Positions 20,063-30,129 of a stretch of 64,000 nt of DNA are shown one piece after another. A program made the position numbers and the translations under genes. The notes beneath the pieces are model-generated. The model was not told the origin of the DNA. It made no database searches and worked only from the letters and a program-made list of their open reading frames with translations. The number at the start of each line of letters is the position of its first letter. The stretch's first letter is position 1. Source of the DNA: Adiantum capillus-veneris (Eukaryota; Streptophyta; Polypodiopsida; Polypodiales; Pteridaceae); NCBI GenBank assembly GCA_014529385.2, contig CM043949.1:110823977-110887976 (forward strand). The letters are read 5' to 3'.

Positions 20063-20932
20063 CGCTTCTCCCATGATTGCATAAGATCTGGCTCCTCTTG
20101 CTCTTCCTCTACCTCGTCCTCCATATCTACCTCTTCTTAGATTATCTCCTTGATTTTGAGGAATGGATCTGGCAATAGTTCGAGGGTTTTGCTCTTCTTG
20201 ACAGTTATTTCTATAGTGCCCCATTTGATTGCATCCATAGCACCTAACGTTTGGGAAGGTCTTCTCCAAGTTCATTGCTGTAGCTACTCCACGTTGTTGA
20301 TATCCTTGGTTGAAAGTTCCTCTGGCTCTTCCCCTAAAGTTATTAATTCCATTAAAGTTCCTTGTAGAGTTGGTTCCTTCGGCTGCAAGAGGCTTAGCTC
20401 TGAGAAGGGCGTCCTGAATTCATGTAGGCCTCATGGCTTCGAGACATGTACTTAAAGGTTTATTGAGGCCTTGACAGAAGCAAGCAATCTACTGCTCCAT
20501 TGTCATCTGGGGAGCATAGCGTTGTAAGGACACAAACTTGGTATAGTACTCTTCTAGTGAAAGTCCTAGCTGACGTAGACCAAAGAATTTGTTCATCTTG
20601 ATAGGGAGATAGCGTTCTTTGATTTCCTGCTTCATTTTCTCCCAAGATGGACTACTCGTGGGATTATCTCTACAGTGTTGCTTCCACCAAAGTTTGGCAT
20701 CTCCGGTGAGATGGAACATACCCAACATTGTTTGGTTTTCTTGAGCACTTCCTGCAGTTTTAAAATAGTTGTTCATAGCATCTACCATGCTTCGGCATCT
20801 CGCTCTAAATTGGGTCCCTCCCCCTTGAAAGTAGGGAGTTGAACTTGCTTTAGTAGTAATTTTTTTCTCTTGAGCAACAATGTAAAGGCTATTTACACGA
20901 GTATTTCTCTGAGATTAAATTAGTGGAACTTA
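20051..20932 (-). pseudogene. Element C gag: capsid-like domain and intact CCHC zinc knuckle
   Basis: The frame opens after a TAA near 20917 and gives TPYFQGGGTQF, MVDAMNNYFKTAG, MLGMFHLTGDAKLWWKQH (the retrotransposon gag domain with its WW-like motif), ERYLPIKMNKFF and LEEYYTKFVSLQRYA. After two stops it continues to the nucleocapsid knuckle CYGCNQMGHYRNNC (intact CX2CX4HX4C) and an Arg/Gly-rich tail (GRYGGRGRGRARGARSY). The last codons (GEAFLS) and the stop are supplied by LTR sequence at the truncation junction. Premature stops follow TMEQ and precede IQDALL, so it is inactive. Its N-terminus may be encoded by an upstream exon in the LTR. Confidence 0.8.
20909..20910 (-). promoter_or_regulatory. 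Candidate splice acceptor upstream of element C gag
   Basis: The minus strand reads CTAATTTAATCTCAG and then opens in the gag frame at 20908. The in-frame TAA lies just before the AG, so the gag frame could not be entered by reading through from upstream. The boundary is phase 0, matching the candidate donor at 22290. This is a prediction from sequence only. Confidence 0.4.
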
Positions 20933-21246
20933 GTACCAAATGAAATCTCTCTTACTTACGCTTTTAACTTATTTTCACACAGGATGAAGACAATTGCCAA
21001 GCCATAAACAAAACTGCTTATAGCATACCAATGAGAACCATAATATGTACAAGAGTTAATACAATCCATGAAGGTCCTACTATGTACAAGGGTGCGACAA
21101 TCCTATACTAGAATCTTGTGGACTTTGGGTGGATCAGATATAGGATCAAAATATACAACATCTTTTGGTCCATTAAAACTAGGGCCTACTCCTATGGGCC
21201 TAATTCTACCTGGGTAGATTACTTTAGACACCTGATCAAACACCCA

Positions 21247-21540
21247 CTAATTTTGTGATACTTGGATATTATATATTACAATGGTTTCCTCTAGATTCTC
21301 TGTTCCAATGAAAAAGTATCCTTCAATCACTTGAAGATCTTTGGCCCATTTGAGTCTCTTCATATTTAGTTCTAAAACTTCTAACTCTCCCGCATCAATG
21401 AAGAAAATTCCACCAGATCCTGACCAGCTGATCCTCCAAGTGGAAGGAGAAAATCTCTTATCTAGCCATTTCATCACGCTTTTTTGCATTGAATAGTGTC
21501 GGGATAGGCAAGCCCTCATAAACCTAATGTTGAAATCCAT
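21247..21540 (-). CDS. Small leader ORF of element C (97 residues), unknown
   Basis: Between PBS and gag an uninterrupted frame starts MDFNIRFMRACLSRHYSMQK and continues through KWLDKRF, GGIFFIDAGELEVLELN and VIEGYFFIGTEN. I do not recognise it. Its first ~35 residues are kept in the two element D internal regions (at about 38557 and 44798), after which D has a deletion that fuses the leader to gag. It would fall inside the intron if the LTR exon is spliced to gag. Confidence 0.4.
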   Translation of the reverse strand: MDFNIRFMRACLSRHYSMQKSVMKWLDKRFSPSTWRISWSGSGGIFFIDAGELEVLELNMKRLKWAKDLQVIEGYFFIGTENLEETIVIYNIQVSQN

Positions 21541-21702
21541 GGATTTGCGGTAGGCCTGATGGAAATCTTATGGGGATAATTCTCTCTATTTCTTTCTCTC
21601 CCTCTTTTTAATTAAATATCTCTTTAATTGAATTCATCAAGATTACTTATTTCAATCTAACACCTTAACGTTTCCCTAGGTCCAAGACTTTAATTAACAC
21701 AT

Positions 21703-21714
21703 GCTCTGATACCA
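21703..21714 (-). promoter_or_regulatory. Primer-binding site of element C
   Basis: The minus strand reads TGGTATCAGAGC two bases after the LTR end ...GATCTCACA. It is complementary to the 3' end of plant initiator tRNA-Met. Confidence 0.9.
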
Positions 21715-22232
21715 CTTGTGAGATCCCCAACCTGCCAATACCAAGATCGGGATGGGATCCTTGACAGGTCTCTAGGTCTGATAAAAATCAGAGTCTCTTG
21801 ACAAGAAAAATCCAAGGAATAGACCTTTACCATTGACAATGTCTTGGGTCTATATCCTTATAAGAAGACCTAGTCTTGTCTCACAGTGGAAATGGGACAA
21901 CGTATTAAAAGTCCAAAAAAACTATTTCGGCCCTATAACTGCCACAAATTGGGCTAAGGTATCCTCAACCAACGCTTTTCCCCCCCTAACATATGTGAGG
22001 GCAAAGCCGCTGGTGGACTCCTCTTCCAAGTGAAGAAGTTTTAGTGCATAGGGATGGATGGTTACTTGACTAATCAGGTCCACCCATCCATGATTGACAA
22101 CCTTAGTCAATCCCCACTTACCACCCCGCACTCATACATGATTCTTTTGTTTTCTAATTACTATCACATTGTTTTAACATTTAAAATAATGGTTCCTTTT
22201 TTGATTCTTACTCACTCCTTACGTATGCAATG

Positions 22233-22451
22233 CTAACTTATAAAAGAACTTAAACTATTTAAAGACCTAATTGAATAATGGGAAACCCACCTGGGACTAA
22301 TCGGCCATCTGCTCTGCACTGGCACCTGAAGACTCTCCTTCGTAGGCTTACTACTAGGAACAACTTCATTGTCGTGCGACACTCTAGTTCTTTTTAGAGC
22401 TCTGCCCTCATAATCAGATGTAGGATTAGCTCGACGCCTTTTAGGTGCCAT
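22233..22451 (-). pseudogene. LTR-encoded basic small ORF of element C
   Basis: The frame begins MAPKRRRANPTSD and continues LKRTRVSHDNEVVPSSKPTK. It is the counterpart of the ORF at 43340 and 49454 in the D LTRs and has two KR-rich clusters like a bipartite nuclear signal. After LQVPVQ the frame differs from D because of a small indel. At 22293-22289 the minus strand has CAG|GTGGGT, a consensus splice donor, conserved in all four LTR copies. It resembles the N-terminus of a gypsy gag. Confidence 0.55.
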
Positions 22452-22515
22452 AACTTCTTATCTTTATAAAAAGGATGTCTAATCATTAGGTAAATTATCC
22501 AAAAGCTAAACTTAG

Positions 22516-22520
22516 CCTTC
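22516..22520 (+). repeat. Target-site duplication of element D, left copy (CCTTC)
   Basis: CCTTC directly precedes the LTR start TGTAAGG at 22521. The same five bases follow the last LTR at 50718-50722. Confidence 0.85.
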
Positions 22521-23001
22521 TGTAAGGTTTCCAGTTTCTGAAACCTTAAAGGTCGTATAAAGCTTAATCGAACTGATATGATTATTGAAAAAGCAATGTA
22601 GAATTATTCGACCATGGCAAATATTGGTATTTTTGGAATCTTAAGCACAACAAACCCCGGGCTAGAAATTTTTAGAATTGAATTCCGATAAAAACTGGCA
22701 TAGTTATGACCCCTGAAAGTTTACACTGTGAATTGAGTAAAATAGGTAAAATTGAAGGGTTGCAGTAATCATTTAAGCATAGGCTTTATTAAAGTCCTCC
22801 TAGATATTTACCAATTAAGCAAAAATAGGTCAAAATATAGCAGAATTGATATTTTAAAAGCTAGCAGGTAAAGGGAGGGTCATCACTGACCTGCCAGGGA
22901 CTCATTTAGTAGCAGGGGGCGTTTTTTGACTTGCTGGGGACTGCTTGAACTTCAAGCAATTGCCTTTAACAGCCTGTGAAAGCTTGTGAGTGCCAGAAAA
23001 C

Positions 23002-23010
23002 TATAAATAG
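23002..23010 (+). promoter_or_regulatory. TATA box of LTR1
   Basis: TATAAATAG, in the context ACTATAAATAGGACCCC, is conserved in LTR2 and LTR3 and nearly so (TATAAATAAGACCCC) in element C. It is the likely transcription start region of the element. Confidence 0.75.
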
Positions 23011-23439
23011 GACCCCTTGCTTCCTAATTTGACAAACTCGGAGCCTTGACACACTCTCTCTCATCTAGAGAGAGACCACTACGCAAAAATCATTAGAGAT
23101 TAATCTTTAATTGATTAACCTAAACGGTAATTAGTTTAATCTTTCTTAATTAGCAAGGTTAGATTAAACTATTTTGTTAATAAATCAAAGAATAGGACTA
23201 TGTATGCTCTTCAAACCTCTCTTAATTAATTCATCTCTGCTGATTATTAGAATTAAGCTTAGTAATACTAAGCTAATTAATTATCCTATTATAATAGGGC
23301 TGAAATTAGCCAAATTAACCATGAATTAAGGTAAATATATTAATTAAGATTAGATTAATTTAAAGTAATTATCAGAGATGCATTAGACAATTATTAATCT
23401 AGAAAAATTATCCTATTATTTTCTAAGAAGTTTTCCTAA

Positions 23440-25157
23440 TTAATTAGGCATAATTACTCTGTTTTTTGAGAAATTTAATAGGAAAAATTAGTAAAAGAAT
23501 TTCAAATGATGTGATATATTTATCAATGGTTCATTAGGTGTTCAAGAACCCGTGATAATTAGGATAAGCTTAGAAAATTAATCTAGCTAATTACTTTAGC
23601 TGAAATACTCTGTTTTTTAAGTAATTTAAATAAGAAAAATTAGTAAATGGATTTCAAATGTTGTGATATATTTATCAGTAGTTAATTAGGTGTTCAAGAA
23701 GCCGTGATAATTCGGAAAAGCTCAAAAAGTTAATCTAGCTAATTAATTTAGCAGAAATACTCTGTTTTTTGAGTAATTTAAATAGGAGAAATTAGTAAAT
23801 GGAATTCAAATGTTGTGATATATTAATCAGTGGTTAACTAGGTGTTCAAGAACCCATGATAATTAGTAAAAGCTCAGAAAATTAATCTAGCTAATTAATT
23901 TAGCAAAAATACTCTATTTTTTTGAGTAATTTAAATAGGAAAAATTAGTAAATGGAATTCAAATGTTGTGATATATTTATCAGTGGTTAATTAGGTGTTC
24001 AAAAACCCGTGATAATTAGAAGAAGCTCAAAAAATTAATATAGCTAATTAATTTAGCAGAAATACTATGTTTTTTGAGTAATTTATATAGGGAAAATTAG
24101 TAAATGGAATTCAAATGTTGTGATATATTTATCATTGGTTAATTAGGTGTTCAAAAACCCGTGATAATTAGGAGAAGCTCATAAAATTAATCTACCTAAT
24201 TAATTTAGAAGAAATACTATGTTCTTTGAGTAATTTAAATAGGGGAAATTAATAAAATAATTTAAAATGTTATGATATATTTTTCAGTGGTTAATTAAGT
24301 ATTCAACAACCTGTGATAATTACGAGAAGCTCAAAAAAGTAATCTAGCTAATTAAGTTAGAAGAAATACTTTGTTTTTTGACTAATTTAAATAGGGGAAA
24401 TTAGTAAATGGATTTCAAATGCTGTGATATATTTATCAGTGGTTACTTAGATGTTCAAGAACCCGTGATAATTAGGAGAAGCTTAGGAAATAAATCTAGC
24501 TAATTACTTAAGAAGCATTACTCTGTTTTTTGAGTAATTTAAATAGGGGAAACTAGTAAATTGAATTCAAATGCTGTGATATATTTATCAGTGGTTAATT
24601 AGGTGTTAGAGAGTCCGTGATAATTAGGAGAAGCTCAGATAACTAATCTAGATAATTAATTTAGTAGAAATACTTTGTTTTTAGAGAAAATTAAATACGG
24701 AAAATTAGTAAATTATGTGCTATAATTACATGCTATTTATCAGAGCTATATTATAGGGTAAAGAGGCCGTGACAATTATGCCAAGGTTAGAAATTTAGTA
24801 TAAATATTTATCTAAGTCAAATTACACTATTTTTAGCTAAAAACTAAAGAGGGAAATTAGTAAATCATGCTATATGATTACATGCTATTTATCAGAGCTA
24901 TATTATACGGTAAAAAGGACGTGATATTTATTCCAAGGTTAGAAAAGTAGTATAGATATTTATCTAAGTCAAAATATACTATTTCTAGCTAAAAACTAAA
25001 GAGGGAAATTAGTAAATCATGCTATATGATTACATGCTATTTATCAGAGCTATATTATAGGGTAAAGAAGCCGTGATAATTATGCCAAGGTTAGAAAAGT
25101 AGTATAGATATTTATCTAAGTCAAATTATTCTAATTTTAGATGAAAATTGAAGATGG
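23440..25157 (+). repeat. Tandem array inside LTR1, unit about 151 bp
   Basis: About eleven AT-rich units repeat at a period near 151 bases (for example ACTCTGTTTTTTGAG words at 23456, 23608 and 23758). Two subtypes occur: an upstream type with TGTGATATATTTATCAGTGG, and a downstream type with ATTACATGCTATTTATCAGA. No gene is present. Confidence 0.9.
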
Positions 25158-25160
25158 AAA

Positions 25161-25354
25161 AAGGACTAACGGGGTCAATTTTTGTCCAAATTTAAATTTG
25201 AAAATTTCTAGCCCGGGGTTTGTTGTGCTTAACATTCCAAAAATACCATTTTTAAAATGCTTTCAAAATAGTGCTTTACCTATTTTTAAGTCCAATGCTT
25301 TCCCCTAAAAATTTGAGTTCATCCCTCTGCAGCTAGAAAGGTGGAGACCTTACG
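25161..25354 (-). repeat. Terminal fragment of a minus-strand C-type LTR (copy 1)
   Basis: It matches 54048-54241, the first ~190 bases of the element C 5' LTR, including the word for CCCCGGGCTAGAAATTTTC. The terminus reads CCTTACG instead of CCTTACA. Confidence 0.85.
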
Positions 25355-25356
25355 GT

Positions 25357-25396
<40 letters not shown>
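25355..25396. repeat. (GT)n microsatellite
   Basis: About 42 bases of GT with one interruption; the paralogous run at 54242 is 92 bases. Confidence 0.95.
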
Positions 25397-25397
<1 letters not shown>

Positions 25398-25666
25398 CCA
25401 AAACATTGTGAATATTCTAAAGTTATGAGGTGGGTCGTTAAGATGTGGAGGTGGCGGACACACAATAGAGGGAGGAGGAGGAGGCATGGGCACCAAGGAG
25501 GTGGGAGTAAAAGCCTTTGAGCTTAGGGTAAAGTCCCATTTTAGGGTAGAAAAGGATTGGAGTACGGTGTTAAGCAAGGTAAGGGGGCCTGCCTCAAAAA
25601 TGTACTTCTTTTGTTTTCAAAACTCCAGAGGTCAGCGAGTCAAAGCAGGAAGAAAGGTTTACATGT

Positions 25667-25915
25667 GAACATCATATTAGAGAATTTGGGAATTTTCCAA
25701 TTCCCACTTTCAAAACAAGCTTAAGATTTGACCACATGGACAAATCTTAGCTAAACTTTTGAGAGCATGGCTTGGAAGAGCTTTTAAAGTACTATCTTGT
25801 GGAAGGCTTTGGTCTTAAAAGGATAGTTTGATATTTGTCCATATGGCCAAATCTTCAAGACATTGGTGATTCCCAAATTAGCTCTAAAGTCTTAAACTCT
25901 CTAATATGGTGTTTC
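25667..25915. mobile_element. MITE-like foldback element, 249 bp, only in copy 1
   Basis: The ends are imperfect inverted repeats: GAACATCATATTAGAGAATTT on the left and the complement of GAAACACCATATTAGAGAGTTT on the right. The similarity continues inward over roughly 100 bases (CTTAAGATTTGACCACATGG against CTTGAAGATTTGGCCATATGG). Copy 2 has an empty site here (54600-54613). No clear target duplication is seen, so the superfamily is not assigned. Confidence 0.65.
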
Positions 25916-26138
25916 TGGTAGATAAAGCAATAAATAAATATTTTTATGCCATTTTGTTCATTTAATTAATGATTTACAATGAAATCATTAGCTCATGTTT
26001 TGTTAATTGGGATCATGTATTAGCTTGTTCTGCGTTTACGCGGTATGCTGAAGGGCCGTGTTTGGATAGGTAGGATTGAGAAGATTAACACATGTACAAT
26101 GACCCTATACTAATAGACTCAACACTCATCCGGAATGC

Positions 26139-26242
<104 letters not shown>

Positions 26243-26667
26243 CGATTCAAGTTGCAAGATAGAAGTTGTGTAGTCAATCAACTCTTGGTTTGACAATGAG
26301 GGCTAAGTGGAAGAAAAAAAGAATGCGTACATCAAAGAGGAAATGCAAAAACATGAGGCGGAGATCCAAGTAGTAATTTTGAAGGTTCTAGCAACACTGA
26401 GGGATCAGGGAGCATGTGTGATCTTCTATCCCTATTGAGAGTTTGAGATAGATCTCTCTCTAGTGAAGGTCCTACGAGTGCCAAGGGATTGATTGCTTCT
26501 GTTATACCCTCCCAAGAATGTGAAGGTTTGCTCTCCTTTTACAGTCGCCAATATGATTTTGAGTTGTCTTTCTTTTTTGCCCTTTTGATGAACGCTCTAA
26601 GGCTAACATGAAAAATTGGATCATTGAGACTTTTGATGTTTTGTGCATCTCTTGGCTCTTGTTGCTA

Positions 26668-26670
<3 letters not shown>

Positions 26671-26724
<54 letters not shown>
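26671..26724. repeat. (GA)n microsatellite, 54 bp
   Basis: Pure GA run; the paralogous run at 55346 is about 105 bases with one C. Confidence 0.97.
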
Positions 26725-26727
<3 letters not shown>

Positions 26728-28304
26728 ATTTTTATACATGAGACTAATTGCCCAAAAATGTGTTGTCCAAAAATGGATTCGAATTGGGGATGGGATTTTT
26801 GTTTGAGTATGGGTTATGCAAATGATGAAGGGAATTCTCTTTGAAAATTTCTCTTATCTTTCTTGAAATTGATAAGCTATATTTATTCTTAGCGTCATTT
26901 TCATAAAATGAACCTTTTGGGACACTGCTCAAAATTGTCCCATGTTGATGGGGGATAGTTTAGAGTAGTGTCCCGGAGTTGAAGCATGAGAATAATGAAA
27001 GAATATCTAGTGGTAAATAATGTTTTTTCATTGAATTTGCAAAGCAACAATTGATATTATCATTATTCTATTTTTATCTTTAGTATATGTTCATAGAATT
27101 AGCCTTTCAGGTTTGGCACCGTCCTTACATGTCGCGCATCAACATTGGACATTTTGGATAGTGTCTCATCGGTTTGCACCTGGCACAAGATTTACATGAT
27201 TTGACCACATAAAGAGATGGCATGGTCCATGTGTTAAGTCTAGCAAGAATCAAGTGTTAAAGCTTAAAGATTTTATTGAAATGAACAAATTTCTTGATTA
27301 TAACTGCATAGATTAGGTATATGTAGTAAAATTTTTGTTGGGTATTACTCTTCAACACAAAGACGAGAATGATAGAGTTTTGTGTATGATCATTGATGCC
27401 ACAAAGGTATAAAAAATTTCTTTGTTTTGACAAGTCTTTAAAGGATGAACTTGTAAGTGCAATACTAAACCAAGTGTGTTATTTGGTGAATCCATATTTT
27501 TTGGCACATGTTAAATTGTTTTTAATACATTTTCATGGCATGAACACACATGCTGTGGTTACTTCTTACTTAAGAGATGAGGTCAATTGCTCAAATATTT
27601 GTGCGACCGACCATGAAGATTATCTTTGAGCACTACCAGAGACTGTTCAAAAACGTATTGATACTCTTTGAAAAAAAAGAACAAAAGGGGAAGAGCCTTG
27701 GAATTCTCTTACATGGAGATATCTTGCTCGTCGATGGCACACAATACATTGGCAGATTTTGGATGGCTTGTTGATTTGGGATCTACTGCATGTATAATTA
27801 TTATCTATACTAAGACAACTTAAAATGTTGTTTCTTTGTTTACTTTTATTTAAAATCTTTTCTATATGGTAGGTGATATTCTTCATTTTAAACATCTAAC
27901 ATGATTGTTCTATTTAGTATGGCGCTTGATTCACACCTTGTAATTTTTAGTCTCAAAAATGTACATTTGTAAGGCCCCCGTTATGAGGAGAAGCCATCGT
28001 GCGTGAGAAAAATCACTCCTCAAAAAATAAAAAAATTCATGCCCGATCAAGAGCTTTGCTGGAGACCCAAAAATTTTCCAAAATATTCCTTTCTTGTTGG
28101 AATATTTTGGCCGGACGGTGGCCAAAAAGTGATCAAAAAATAGCCAGTCCATTGTCAACCGACCAATCGATTGTTGCAATATTGTGGCTGAACGTTGGCT
28201 GAAAAGTGATTGAAAAATGGCCAGTCAGTTGGCCGATGGTCAATGGCTGGTGGTTGAAAGTCTTTGGCCGATAGCGGAAGTCTTTGGCCGATAGTAGAAT
28301 TCAA

Positions 28305-29665
28305 TGACATTTAATGGCCTAGTAACTTGTGTGTAGCGGAAAATAGCATAAACATAGTGAGCATTTCTTTAAAATAGATTTCTAATGAGCATAGCAAGAG
28401 TGCTTGGATAGAGAGAGCAACAAAAAGCATAACACCTAGTTAGATAGGCATGAACAATACTTCAAAAGAGAGAGAAATTTATCTATTGACAACAGTTAAG
28501 AACCGGATTTACATGGAGCTTGTCCCCCCTCCGAAAGGTTTTGTATTATAGGTTTCCCCCATCAAGGGAGACATTTTACAATTCAATACTTTGTGTTCCT
28601 TTCCATTAAATCTTGATAAGGAGAGAGAGTCTTCTTTGCTTCACACATGATATTGTGTGAGTGTGTGTGATAATGCCTTGTCAAATTCAGCCCCCTCTCT
28701 CTCTTGGTCGACCCCTCTTGCATTTTACTCATGCTGGCACCCCATTGGACCCTGCAAAGCTTAGCCAAGCATAAGTGATAGCCTTTTGAAATGTGTCCCC
28801 CTTTCCCCTTTTGTGAGAGCTTTAGGTATTTAATGAATGAAATTAAACTCTCATTGGACCCCTTTGTCTTCTGGCCAATAGGAATCGGGTAAGCCATTGG
28901 GCTGCTAAATGCTCATTGGACCCCTTGGGAGACTATCCAATAGTCTTCTAGAGAGCTTAATTCCTACTAGTTCTTTTATCAAGTGTTTTAAAATGAATTC
29001 TCATTGGTCCACCTCTATGACCATCCAATAGGATTTGAATGCACCTTGGGGGCAACAGGGCTAGGGAGCTGACATGTGTCCCCTATTCCCTTTGTGTAAA
29101 GGGAGCCTGTGTGTGTGTGTGTTTCTCTCTCATCCCCTACTAAAAGGGCTTGCCCCCTCCCATCTAGGGATTTTCGAAGACTTTTAGGTATTCCAAAGGC
29201 ATCCAATTTCCCTAAGGTTTGACCATTGGACTTTTTATTGAATTTTGGAACCTTAGAATTTGGAAGTCTTAATGGGCTGAACCTTAGGGTCTTTGAAGCC
29301 CATTGATGCACCTTGCTCTTTTGTGAATGGCCACCCCTTTGGATCCCTATTTTCCCCTCTCCCCTGGTACTTTCCCATATTCCCATACTTTCTCTCTCAT
29401 CCCCTACTAAAAGGGCTTGCCCCCTCCCATCTAGGGATTTTCGAAGACTTTTAGGTATTCCAAAGGCATCCAATTTCCCTAAGGTTTGACCATTGGACTT
29501 TTTATTGAATTTTGGAACCTTAGAATTTGGAAGTCTTAATGGGCTGAACCTTAGGGTCTTTGAAGCCCATTGATGCACCTTGCTCTTTTGTGAATGGCCA
29601 CCCCTTTGGATCCCTATTTTCCCCTCTCCCCTGGTACTTTCCCATATTAAATGATCAATTTAACA
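28305..29665 (-). repeat. 3' LTR of chromovirus E, copy 1
   Basis: Its plus-strand start ACATTTAATGGCCTAGTAAC matches the 5' LTR at 34802. Relative to copy 2 it lacks 349 bases after TTTGTGTTCC (28599) and carries a 267-bp tandem duplication. The inner end is uncertain; ATTTAACA at 29665 is chosen because it mirrors the opposite end TGTAACATTTAA. Confidence 0.65.
29122..29655. repeat. 267-bp tandem duplication inside the E LTR
   Basis: CATCCCCTACTAAAAGGGCT recurs at 29131 and 29398, an offset of 267, with the whole unit essentially identical. Copy 2 has one unit only (about 58270-58530). Because 267 is divisible by three, the minus strand shows a repeated protein-like frame that is not a gene. 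Confidence 0.95.
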
Positions 29666-30129
29666 TGAGAAAATCATTTAGGATAATTAGATATTAGTTA
29701 TTATGACATTATCTCTCTATTGAAATCATAGTCTTCCTTGACTATAGGGTAGAGAAGATAAAGACTGTTCATTAGTCCTTTTTTGAGCGGGCAGAGGATC
29801 CCTATCTTACCCTATATCTTCATTCTAGAATGGATGACTAATCCATTTGGCGCTTGAGAGCCTAAGCTGCCGCAAGCATGTTTGCGCATTAGTTCTATCA
29901 ATCCTCCATACTAGAGTGACAAGCTCTACTTGGTGTTTGGAATTTGTCATCTCCGCAAACTTGATTCTAAGCATGCATACTACTTAACATTTGTGCACAA
30001 TAAAGAGAAAGAGAGTCTTATAGGACAAAAAAACTTTGTTCATTTTAAACACTTGTACATTTGCTTACTCTAGGGAAGCATTGTAAGCATTGACAAGGTT
30101 TAGGTTATTCTTTAATTGTATGCCTTACA
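29666..30129. other. Untranslated 3' region of chromovirus E, copy 1
   Basis: No gene is seen between the end of pol and the LTR. Pyrimidine-rich runs near 29620-29640 are possible polypurine-tract complements, but none sits cleanly at the LTR edge. Confidence 0.4.

Larger units (their letters stand above)
19282..22520 (-). mobile_element. Element C, main part: gag-only LTR element split by element D
   Basis: On the minus strand the order is the end of a 5' LTR (22520-21717), PBS, a leader with a small ORF, gag, and a truncated 3' LTR fragment (20062-19282). No RT or integrase is visible, as in TR-GAG-type non-autonomous LTR elements. The missing front of the 5' LTR lies at 54241-50718; element D with its CCTTC duplication separates the two parts. 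Confidence 0.8.
21717..22520 (-). repeat. 3' part of the element C 5' LTR
   Basis: It ends (minus strand) ...GGATCTCACA next to the PBS. It matches the end of the element D LTRs but lacks about 510 bases internally (junction near 22199-22205). Its upstream continuation is at 50718, across element D: on the minus strand the two pieces join through the duplicated GAAGG without loss of alignment to the D LTRs. Confidence 0.85.
22521..25157 (+). repeat. LTR1 of element D, 5' part
   Basis: TGTAAGGTTTCCAGTTTCTG opens the LTR as in LTR2 and LTR3. The TATA box TATAAATAG is at 23002-23010, about 480 bases in. The tandem array follows. The LTR breaks off within the array end (GAAGATGGAA), where the duplicated segment begins. 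Confidence 0.9.

Noticed and set aside
23440-25157. Regular ~151-bp repeats considered as a CRISPR array or centromeric satellite
   Set aside because: There are no short identical repeats with unique spacers, and the array lies inside an LTR and recurs in every LTR copy.
27140-27780. Possible exon-like frames (for example DFIEMNKFLDYNCID) as a host gene, including a telomere-binding protein
   Set aside because: No convincing family pattern is found; stops interrupt the frames and the similarity between copies reflects only the segmental duplication.
29015-29578. 187-residue minus-strand frame with an internal 89-residue repeat
   Set aside because: It lies inside the chromovirus LTR and results from a 267-bp tandem duplication; copy 2 has no comparable frame.
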